Below are positions 39,231 to 48,773 of a DNA stretch of 64,000 bases, piece by piece; within the stretch, counting starts at the first letter, position 1; each line of letters begins with the position of its first letter. This stretch comes from Clarkia xantiana subsp. parviflora (taxonomy: Eukaryota; Streptophyta; Magnoliopsida; Myrtales; Onagraceae): assembly GCA_036873135.1 (NCBI GenBank), contig JAPTYO010000023.1, positions 5,157,834-5,221,833 of the forward strand, read 5' to 3'. The notes below the pieces were generated by a model. That model was given only the letters and a program-made list of their open reading frames with translations, was not told the origin of the DNA and made no database searches. The translations under genes were made by a program, and so were the position numbers.

Positions 39231-40250
39231 ATCATGTTTACATGTATCCAACGCTTAGCCAAATTTTGGCCTATTTTGTTAAGCTAACTTGGTGTAGGCA
39301 TTTATAAACACATGGTGGCACATTTATACAAGCAATTACAAAGCTTAAATTGGCTCGAATCAAGAGGGCTAAGGACTAAGACAAACCTGGAAATGGACTC
39401 ACCTATACGAGCTCTACGCGTCACCAGGAAAATCGCCGCCGTCCGCCCCAGGATTGCCACGCGCCGCCGTCGTCAGTAATGCGCAACCGCTATCCCCGCC
39501 GGAACTGGTTGCCAGAGCTCCTGGCTGCACTTCCCTCGCCCACCGTAATGTCCTCCGATGATTGGTGGTGGTTAGGTGGCCGGCCGAGATTACTTGGTGG
39601 TCAAGTAAAATAGACCCCAAATATCTTACTCTTCAAGAAATAAAGGAGACCAATATTATGATTAAGTGTGGATGCTAAGTAAGGAGATGCTCTCCTTTCA
39701 TACCCTTGGGGTATTTATACATATGTGTAACTATTGTCTCCTCCCTATTTTTTCTAAGTCCTTAATTGCACACTCTAAGTGTTTACTCATGTTTACCTAT
39801 ACGTTGGCTCACTTACACATACACGTGTTCGTCCTCGAATTTTTGCATATCTTTGATTAATTTGGAACCACATCATTGATTAAATTCATGTTTCGTATTT
39901 ATATCACGACATGATTAATTTCATAGTTTTATTAACATGTCATTATATATTGCATTATTATTTACCTACACGTATGAAACATGTCTACGCACACGTCAGT
40001 ACCCATGTCGGTGTTACACGTGTTCTCAACTACTTACATATATTTATTATATATGTACACATGCTGCACTAACCATGTCAGCAGATATATACTCACCCAG
40101 AAATTTGAAGATAGGCGATTTCAAGGCCCGCCTGCCCGACTGTTAGTAAGAGACAAGCCCCGAGGTCAGCACCGGACTTAAATTGGCCATTTATCCTATC
40201 TTAAAATAGAGTCAAGTAAGGGTCAAGCCATTACTTGACTCGGGGGCAAG
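39231..40250 (+). other. Unclassified repeat, probably 3' internal part of a gypsy element
   Basis: It ends in the purine tract ACTCGGGGGCAAG directly before the LTR at 40251, as gypsy internal regions do. No pol motif is visible; small frames (39414-39620, 39666-39860, 39937-40181) have no domain. The left limit is unknown. Confidence 0.45.
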
Positions 40251-40879
40251 TGATGGATATGTGCCCAATTCGGGTTCGTATTTATGTTTCGAACCTCACG
40301 AACACGTCAAACCCACGAAAACAGATCGAAACGCTATACCCACGAGTTAAAACGGTCCGGACGGGAGATACGCGCGTCTGGACCGGCCGGAGGAGGTCCA
40401 GATTGTCCTAGAAAATCCGGACCACGTCGGATTGTCCAAATCCGACGTGGTCCGGATTGCCGCCTGCGACACGCGTACCTTTACCGACGTATTACTCTAA
40501 GTCTGAGTTTTCCGATAGCCAACTTTACTCAAACCTGACTCCGGTTCCATTTTTATATTAAACCGGAGAAGAACCGCACAAAACCGGACTTTGGTTCAAG
40601 AGCTCCTATATATTGGAATCTTGGCCACCAATTTCATTTTAACTCGTTTTGAGATTGGCTTAGGAGCTATGACTTCTCTCAAGTTTTATCTCTCTAGATT
40701 CTTATTGAGGCATCAGAGAGGGTTCAACTAGCACCACCCCCCTCTTCGTGTGCTAGTTATTGCCCAGTGTGCAGGTTGGAAAGGACTCGCGAAGTCGACA
40801 GCGTGGACTAGAGAACTTGACACGACCCAGATTACATATATTCGACAACCCGTACCCTCGCGCAGGGCAGGTCGAAACA
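40251..40879 (+). repeat. Gypsy-type LTR
   Basis: Starts TGATGG directly after a purine tract and ends CGAAACA. It contains a TATA box CCTATATATTGG (about 40605-40616). A perfect 20-bp inverted repeat with a 5-nt loop lies at 40414-40458. It is probably the 3' LTR of a truncated element, since no second copy is seen in the window. Confidence 0.7.
40414..40458. repeat. Perfect 20-bp hairpin in the gypsy LTR
   Basis: The arm beginning AATCCGGACCACGTCGG (40414-40433) is exactly complementary to 40439-40458; the loop is GTCCA. GC-rich and upstream of the LTR TATA box by about 150 bp. Confidence 0.9.
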
Positions 40880-40884
40880 TTGCC

Positions 40885-41704
40885 CTCTCATCGTAATGTG
40901 AGCTTACATCCGATTTTGGATGTAATGTGAGATTGTGTCCAACATTACGTTGTGTTTATTATTTTTATTAATATTTACTAAATTAATTATTCTCTCTCAC
41001 ATTTTTATTTCTTTATTATTTAGTTATCTCCATTTTTTTTAAGTCTTTTTGTAGTCAATTTTACTCTCGTTTAAAGTACACGTTGTAGATACTATTAACA
41101 ATTAAACGCCAAACTAAGATAATCCCCAGCCATAATAGTACAAAGTCTTCATTCTAATATTTTGTTCGGTTATAATTACAATTTCTCAGTCTGAAACAAA
41201 CAGAGATACAAGTATGTGCTTTACAAATTTTGCAAAGTCTGATTTCTTATTTGCTAAAAAAAATAGTTAATTTTTTTTTTTTTTTTTACAAAAGCACCAA
41301 ACTTAGGTTTGTTTTTTTGGTAATTAACCCTAAAATGAAATTTTTTCGCGTAATTTTTTTTAATAACATAGTAAGTAAGAATGAAAATTTAGCTCTAATA
41401 TTTTCAAACTTTAAATATTAAATATAAAGTTAAGGGACCAACTTACTGTTTTTTCAAATTATACATATTTAAATTTGTCATATATAATATATTTTTAAAT
41501 AGATTAATATTATAATAATAAGTGAATCACATTACATTGTACATTACAAACCAAACACTGTAATATGACATTACACTCCACATTACAGCACAACCAACCA
41601 TTGTAATCTGACATTATACTCCACATTACATCATTGATTACAAACCAACCCGTTGAGTCAGATCATTACAAGTAATCTCACATTACGTCCATCCAAACGC
41701 CCCC
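40885..41704. mobile_element. Tourist-like (PIF/Harbinger) element, left end missing
   Basis: Many ATTACA/TGTAAT words (CACATTACATTGTACATTAC) and a right terminus TCCATCCAAACGCCCC followed by TAA. The complement of that terminus, GGGGCGTTTGGATGGACGTAATG, matches the left terminus of the 51710 element. The left end should start GGGG..., but the gypsy LTR stands there instead. Confidence 0.65.
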
Positions 41705-41707
41705 TAA

Positions 41708-43113
41708 GAACTTAGGGGCCGTTTGAATTACAGGAATCTAGTTTATTTAAATCCAGTTTGTACCTTAGTAAAAAAAATTCAGTAGATTTTTTTCGTCCAA
41801 AATTACTCAAAAATCATCGACAGGACTCAACCGGATACGTGTTAGAGAAGACAAAGATATAAAATCCTACCATAAATTAGCAAGCGAATGAATTTGTCTC
41901 AGATAATTGGCTAAAAAAAATAAAGAACTGCAGAAGATCGTGGAGGAGTTTGCAGTCTACAGTATCTTCTATTGCTCTAAAGAGATCTCATCTTTTCTCA
42001 CTCTGCTCAGAGAAGAATATCCTGCAGGACCTTATGCATGTAAAATAACTATTATTGTTACTGCTACGTTTAAGAGATCATCTGGATTGATTTCATAATC
42101 AAGATTCAATGTTCAGTTAAAAAAAATGTGCTTCTTCTGTTCTGCAGGGTAGTTTCTATTGCTGACAACCCAGATTTCATCATCTTCAACCATCTGCATT
42201 TCCAGTTCTTTATTGGATGCCAAGTTCAAGAACCTGAGATTTATACTTCTGGCTGCTGTCGTTAAGACATGTTTTTTTTAAGACAGCTTTTGCTGTCAAA
42301 CATTGCAGAATCAACAGATTTACCATTTTCCAGGTAATAATATCAACTTATCCAAAGATAGAACAGAATCAGGAAACAATTGACTCTCTAGAATCGCAAT
42401 TCCACTTCATCAGCCAAAAAATTCGAAAACAACCATTTGTCACAAGCTGCAGAAGCAACACATGAACCGGACTTCACATCATAGGCAACAGTCAATCCTC
42501 ATCTAAAGTCTAAACACAGCTATTATACTAGTTTTTACTGAGATCCTCGTCAACAGTTATCAATGAAGGATAAGAAGGAAATCCATAAACCATTTACTTG
42601 ATTTTCTGCATTTTTACCATACATGATTTTTCATGAGCCAACCAAATAAAAGTTCTCTTTTCATATATATGCAGAACTAAAATTTCCAGAGTACTTGACT
42701 CTGCTTTTAATTAACCATGTTTCTCCATAGCATACCAACAATATAAGGAAGAGCAATTAACCTAATTAAACGTTCAACTTCTTTTAGATTAATCAAACAC
42801 TTCCTCCTCTCCAATGTAATTAATGAGTAAAACACTTCTACACTTACAAAGTACACATGTATTTCTTGCATCTATTTACAGCATTACACCAAATCTGCTC
42901 AACAACATAGCCAAGATTGGATTTTTTGGTGCATAGATGCAACATAGAATCGTGGAAGGACAAGCAAGAGTTAATTCAAACAAATCTTTGCAAGGTAAAG
43001 TCATAAAAACTGTGACACTCACTTACCTCTAAAAAAGTTAGCAGCATTACAAGAATCTCCTGAATAAATCACCTAACTTCACAATCAAATGCTCCTAGTT
43101 AAAGAAATGAAGT
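41708..43113. other. Intergenic / 3' flank of TAF8
   Basis: GGGGCCGTTTGAATTAC at 41720 looks like another MITE terminus, but I cannot find its partner. The frame at 41907-42098 lacks an ATG and a recognised domain. The last ~200 bp before 43114 should contain the TAF8 3' UTR. Confidence 0.4.
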
Positions 43114-44259
43114 TTACAACTGAGTGAGCTCCTGCGGATTCGCCATAGCTTGCTTGAGAATGTGCTCAGCTCTTCTTTTCTTGTCGTCTCTTTCATCGTC
43201 CCGGGCAGACAAAGATACTGGTCTCCCAACATTTTGCTTCCGGAAGATCAAATCCAAGGATTGACCAGAAACCGAAAGGTTTTTACTGCTCTTGAGCTTA
43301 AAATGGACAGCATGTCTCTTTTCGGGCACGGTCTTGCTCTTGACATTATCACCAGTTCCATCCAAAACATCTACAACTTGGTCCCTCATTGATTCAATTG
43401 CAGGAGCAAATATATCAAGAACAGAGACATTGTTACCTTTCTCAGATTCTGGTTTCTCAGGGACCGAAAGCAAAGATACCTCCTTTTCCCCTGCTTCTAA
43501 AGGCTTAGCAAGGTAAGGATTCTGGTTACCCTCAATCACCTGTATTTCTTGCAAATTTTGATCATCGGGGACATGGTAAGAAGTTGAAGCTCCTGCAGTC
43601 CCATGAAAAGCCAACCTTTGCTGCAAATTCAACAAAGACCTCTCCGCCTTCCTCCTCTGCCTCGCCTGCTCGATTTTATCCTCACGAGGGTCAGACTTCC
43701 TCTCTTTCCAGATCGGCGTCTGCTTATAAGTGTGAGGATCGGGAAGAGCAGGCAACCAATCTGGGACATGCTTGTCTGGTGGAGCTTCACCCATTTGAGA
43801 AAAACTAGGAATCAGCTTCTTTTCTCTAGGGACAGGAAACCGTGGCAGTGCCTGAGCAAAAGGGATCTCCTCAGTCTTATCGACATACTCGATGATCTCC
43901 TCCACCGCGCCGGAGCCCACAAGACACTGACCAATCTCTGAAGAACCCGAAAACCCTAACGAATTCCCCAAATCCTCTAACGCACTAACAATGTCAAACA
44001 CGTTACACTGAGTCCTACCAGCTAAGTTAGCGTAAAAGCTCGCGGCTTTTCCTAGGTCACGAAGGTACCGAATTGCAATGTCCGCAAGCGAGTCCAGGGC
44101 GGAGTCTCTGCAGCTGTCGAACCCCACTCCCTCGCATATCTGCGCCACCGCGATCCTCGATACCGCCGTCCCGAAGTCTTCGACCGCAGATCTTCTGGTT
44201 GTCGGAGCACCGCGCGTTGGTTTATCGTCTCTGCTTGTACTTGCATCTCCATTGTTCAT
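43114..44259 (-). CDS. TAF8: Transcription initiation factor TFIID subunit 8
   Basis: Intronless, 381 residues from ATG 44259 (MNNGDASTSRDDK). The open frame extends four codons further upstream, but these begin with GTG, so the first ATG is taken. Residues ~25-105 form the Bromo_TP/histone-fold domain (AVSRIAVAQICEGVGFDS, YLRDLGKAASFYANLAGRTQ, VFDIVSALEDLG). Residues ~162-205 match TAF8_C, with HVPDWLPALPDPHTYKQTP. The rest is charged and probably disordered. TAF8 pairs with TAF10 by histone fold and brings it, with TAF2, into TFIID, which binds core promoters for RNA polymerase II. Length fits plant TAF8. A 5-codon upstream ORF overlaps its ATG. Confidence 0.95.
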   Translation of the reverse strand: MNNGDASTSRDDKPTRGAPTTRRSAVEDFGTAVSRIAVAQICEGVGFDSCRDSALDSLADIAIRYLRDLGKAASFYANLAGRTQCNVFDIVSALEDLGNSLGFSGSSEIGQCLVGSGAVEEIIEYVDKTEEIPFAQALPRFPVPREKKLIPSFSQMGEAPPDKHVPDWLPALPDPHTYKQTPIWKERKSDPREDKIEQARQRRKAERSLLNLQQRLAFHGTAGASTSYHVPDDQNLQEIQVIEGNQNPYLAKPLEAGEKEVSLLSVPEKPESEKGNNVSVLDIFAPAIESMRDQVVDVLDGTGDNVKSKTVPEKRHAVHFKLKSSKNLSVSGQSLDLIFRKQNVGRPVSLSARDDERDDKKRRAEHILKQAMANPQELTQL

Positions 44260-44273
44260 ATTCGACACCACAT
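44256..44273 (-). CDS. Five-codon uORF overlapping the TAF8 start (ATGA)
   Basis: The upstream ATG at 44273 opens MWCRI and stops at TGA 44258-44256; the TAF8 ATG is 44259-44257. Stop and start share ATGA, an arrangement compatible with termination-reinitiation. Whether the transcript includes 44273 is not shown by sequence, but it lies only 14 bases upstream, so it very likely does. Confidence 0.45.
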   Translation of the reverse strand: MWCRI

Positions 44274-44602
44274 ATCAATTGATGGTTGGGAGAATCGGAA
44301 TCTTCCTTCTTCATCAACCCATCAACTGATTTCAGATCCACTGCAGTGATCGACAAGAAGGCAGTAGAATTTCAGCAGAGCGAGTTTTTCTTGGAAGCTT
44401 CAAATCTAGGGTTTTGAAGTGACCAGTGGATTTTGAGCTTCACTTCCTCCCCTCCTTGTTCGATTTTAAAGATTTGTTGAGGGCATTTTTGTAAATTACA
44501 TGCTCTCTCAGCCCGACAAAATTTTGTTCACCCTTGAAAGTTATTACACGTTTCCTCTCTTAATTAATTAATTAATTTAATTATTATGGATTTATTACAT
44601 AC
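44274..44602 (-). promoter_or_regulatory. TAF8 upstream region
   Basis: About 330 bp between the TAF8 start region and the GC-rich terminus at 44603. No clear TATA box on the minus strand, which is common for housekeeping promoters. Otherwise AT-rich. Confidence 0.35.
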
Positions 44603-44635
44603 TAGTTATTCTGCGCGTGCGTTGCACGCACATTT
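44603..44635 (-). mobile_element. Possible Helitron 3' terminus (minus orientation)
   Basis: On the minus strand the sequence reads GTGCGTGCAACGCACGCGCA, then GAATAACTAG, followed by T. A GC-rich stem (GTGCGT with ACGCAC) about 11 bp before a CTAG end is the Helitron 3' pattern. The matching 5' TC end was not located to the right, so the element's extent is unknown; it might include the kinase exon remnants at 46440-47241. Confidence 0.35.
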
Positions 44636-46439
44636 TTTTATGTGCTTTTCATAAATCTGATATTCTGTGCAATTTTTTTCTTCTTCAGTTCCCTTCGAGC
44701 TCGAAGATAGCCTTTCTGTAGATCACTGTTAAGACTCAAAATCATTGATTCCCCCACGTACTTGTTCGTGTTCCCCTTGAGACTATCCATCAATTCCTTC
44801 TTATCAAAACCCAACATGTTTCAGTATATGCTTCTCCAAGAAACACAACATTTTCTTGTTTATTCTTTAGAGAAGTATATCGAGCTTTTTTAGTGTATGA
44901 AGGTTAATGTAAATATCCTTTATTGGTTTACTTGTCACTGCCTAAATAATACATTAATAAGATAACCACACATATACATACATTAAAATGCTCAACTTGT
45001 CTAATCACCAAGTTCCTCGGATTCTAACTTTTCCAAGTATTTCATTTGTACATGATAGGAAAAAAGCATAACGATTGAAGTATTTTTATATAAATATATG
45101 AACAAATACAATGGTTTATTTCACAAGTTCATAATACTTATCTGATCAACGAAAAATAAAATTGCAATCTCTTTTGTGCTCAATTTGGAACAACCAAATC
45201 AAATGCATCTTCATGTAATGACTATTGATTACAAGTACGACTACCATGAATAACACTACTGAAGGAGCTAAAATAACAAAGATACATAAGTGAGGTTCTG
45301 CAGTTTGTGAAGAGAGTGGAGCAGTAATGTAAGCTTGGCTCAAGTAAAATTAATTTCTCTTAATTAGAAGAGAGGTGGAGCGGTAACGTGGCTCAATGAA
45401 TCCTCCAACACATGCAACCTAAAATGATCAAAACCAAGAATTTATAATTTTGTAACGTTGCTCTATCTAAATCTGTGACTTCAAGAAATAAACAAAAGAG
45501 AAGACAGTGAATATTTAAGGCACCGGTATAATTAGGCTCATCAGTTCAGTTTGGCGACGATGTAGTCCAAATGAGAGCACCCGGAGCCAGAATGTCAGAT
45601 TTTAAAAGATCTGCACATTGGAAACCAAAATCTTTAATGTTGGGGACTCTGGCAGAAAAATAGTGTTACCTGAGGTGCTGACTTAGACTCTTCGATTCCG
45701 GAAAAATTCAACATATATGATTTTATTGCAGGAAGAAAATATAGAATAGCTGCTGGAGGAGAAGATTGCAGCAATCCTTGGAATCAAGCAAAGTAATTTT
45801 GGAGACCCTCCGTTCCAGCAGAGAGTAAAATAATATAATGACTCAAGTGATGGTAATTATATGATGAGTCAAAGAAAAAGAAACAAAATTCATCATAAAT
45901 ATATATATAACTTCTGTAAGTTTTATTGTAAAGTGTAAACAACGTTGTCAGCATTAACTAAGTACTAATTAACTCTAGCTTGGCCAAAAAATAAAAGTAC
46001 TAACTCTCGAATATCATTGATTGAAACATAAATGTCCGATGAATCCTGAGATAAACTCTCAAGAACAATGATGTGGTTAACGTTACTGCATCATATAGTG
46101 TGAATTAGAGAAATACATCAAGTTGTTATTTAAAGCATATCAAATGCTAGAATCTTATGTTAGTAATCAATGGAGTGATGTGTGCTGCTACACAATTTGA
46201 ATAATCTCTCAATCAGATGATTGCAGCAGGTTCAAAATACCAAAAACCTAGAAACCGTTTGGGCTAAGGGATATATAATTAATGTAACTTCCAAAGCAGA
46301 GACAGTTCAAAACAGAAGCTCTTATCTACTCCATTTGATATATAAGGAAACAAGGTGATGAACTTCATAAATAATAGCATATACATATCACTAATAAAGT
46401 ATTTTCCATTTAGTTATCACACGGGAAAAAGTGCATGTG
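44636..46439. other. Unassigned stretch downstream of the ABC1K remnant
   Basis: No further kinase exons recognised on the minus strand. A local diverged duplication, GAGAGTGGAGCAGTAATGTA versus GAGAGGTGGAGCGGTAACGT, lies at about 45310-45390. Small frames have no domain. Confidence 0.35.
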
Positions 46440-47241
46440 CAATTGAAGCAGGGCCAATATGATGAGGTTCAAATATTTCAAATAACTCCCTGAAACCTGT
46501 ACCTAATTCCTGTTCCAGAACTAACCGACCCACATCATATAGAGTAGCAGGAGCACGATCACAAAACGTAACCAACATTTTCACCTATGCAGGAGGAGCC
46601 AACTTAGGCTTTCCAATAATTTGAGCAACCTAATTAAATGATTGTTATTATTATTATAGTATAAGGTGGCTAGCAAATAATCTTCATTTGAAATGGGTAG
46701 TCCAAAAGATATAAAAACTGTGTTAGCAACCTCAGTGCAATCTAGCATGCATAAGTCCCTATTAAGCATTCAACCATATAAAGCAACTAAACTAATATGT
46801 AATGAGCAGTTTTTTTTTCTCTGCCGTTTTAACCTCCAGAGAAAAAAGTATCACCAGCAGAATTCTCCAACCAGAAACTGGAAGTAACTCAAGGGAAGGA
46901 GACATGCAGTATTACATATCACGCATCTCATATGATTCAAAACATTTGAATCCATTGAGTGAACCCGCTATGATGGATAAGATCCTAGCAAAGTATTTTT
47001 CATATAGAGAAACAGAACATGAATGCAATTCACTGTGAATTTGACAAATATAGCGCTAAAAAATAAAGAAAATGTGAAATTGGTTCTCAAGCAGTAGTAC
47101 CTTAAGAAAAAATCCACCAGGGTCAACACACATGACGTGTAACTTGTTTGCCGCATGCTCAGGTAGTCTTTCCCACATTACCTCCTGCTTCTTCATAGTG
47201 CTTAATTTCTTTTTGCAGGACTCAAATTGCAATGACCACAT
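46440..47241 (-). pseudogene. ABC1/UbiB-like atypical kinase gene fragment
   Basis: Two exon remnants are recognisable. Exon A (about 47241-47101) reads MKKQEVMWERLPEHAANKL, MCVDPGGFFLK and ends at a GT donor. After an intron with a TTAG acceptor near 46631, exon B (about 46630-46445) reads VAQIIGKPKLAPPA, a stop in place of an expected Trp, then VKMLVTFCDRAPATLYDVGR and LEQELGTGFRELFEIFEPHH, GPASIAHA. This is the start of the ABC1 domain (A/QVAQ...PASIAQVH region). ABC1K proteins are mitochondrial or plastid atypical kinases linked to quinone biosynthesis. The catalytic part downstream is missing, and the Trp codon is TAG, so it is a dead fragment. Confidence 0.7.
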
Positions 47242-48259
47242 ATCATATCAAGTACGTATCATGAAGCAACATCACGAATGTTTAAGCAGAGTTGTTGGGG
47301 CTAAAATCAATGTAGCAGTCCTACCTCCCATGCCACCTCGTGGAACTTCCGACATCCTTGTATTGTCAACGTTCTTCGATTCCAGCCAAATCTCTGTTGA
47401 AAACCACCAAAGTGTTAAATGTTAGTATACTTGAAGATGATAAGTGATCCCAAATATTTTTACACTGAAGTCAATATGAATTGTCTGTAAATAACAAAAC
47501 AAAACAAAAAAGCATAAAGAACATAAGTTGTATTAAGGTCAAAACCAAGTGAACTGAATGAAACATTTGATCGAGCACTTGAAACGCATGAATAAATATC
47601 AACTCACCACTCAAACATGGCTATTTATTCTTACAGTTCCTCACAATTTAGATCCAAATTATGGATATTAGTAAATACAAATATGTGCCTATCAACATCG
47701 AAAACAGCAGGTATCATTCTTCAAATGTTGATTTTCTGTAAGGACCTCCTATGTAATCTGATGAACATTATCTGATTTTTATTGAATAACAAATAAACTT
47801 TTTTCTGGCTATAGCAAGGATGAAGGAACCGACTGGACGATGTGAGGGGTCGAGGCGAATAGAAGCAGCAGCGACTGGCGAACAGAACAATGGAACTGCA
47901 GACTGAGGATGACGATGGGCGTCGGGCGGACGAACTGCGGAACGGAATTGATGTGCAACAACGGACCGACGGTGGAGTAGTACACATCGGTCAGAGGAAG
48001 TGGGTTGGCTGGCAAGGAGAAACCAGAGCGCAGTGCCAGTAACTGGTAATCGGTCGTCAGTGACTCATTGCGTTTCTAAAGTCTAAATTGTCTTCATCGT
48101 TCTGTATGACCGGTCTAATCTGGTTAAGCAGTACATTTTTTGCCGGGTCGGAATTTGTAGTCCGGTTCACGAGAGGTTTATTCCGGTTTGTTAGAAATGG
48201 TTCCCTTTGGATAGGAATGGTGTCCTTTAGGGGTGAGGACCCTTCTCATTTTATATATT

Positions 48260-48297
<38 letters not shown>

Positions 48298-48733
48298 TAA
48301 AATGAAGGAATTATCATTTTTCTAACTATAGTAATGACTTATTTAGTGCTTAAAGCTTAAACCTGTTTCCACCAAACTTACCACATTCCATTAGCTTATT
48401 AAATTTAAAATTCGTACAATAGAATTTTCCGCAAACATCTATATGAAAATTATTATCTTGTTCACCCATTTTGCTTCTGCAATAAGAAAACACCATAAAA
48501 GCAACTTAGAAGACCATCCACATCATAACACAATTTGCTTACCATTTCACGATGCTATGTTTTTTAAATTAAAACTAAAATTTTCTTTTTAGTTCACTCA
48601 ACTGAACTTTTTGGATCAGCAGGTAGGAGCAATCTTCAAATAAAGAGATCAAAACCCTAAATTTTTCACCTTATTTCAGACTCAAACATATTAACTTCAA
48701 CAAGCAAGGTACTGTAATTGAAGAAGTAATGAA

Positions 48734-48773
<40 letters not shown>

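Noticed and set aside
44260..44271. Four extra N-terminal residues for TAF8
   Set aside because: The upstream codons begin with GTG; the first in-frame ATG is 44259.
47132..47425. 97-codon plus-strand ORF
   Set aside because: It overlaps, in antisense, the recognisable ABC1K exon remnant and has no domain of its own.
48738..48773. Long poly(T) as a retroposon tail
   Set aside because: No TSD or element body could be found on either side; treated as a homopolymer.
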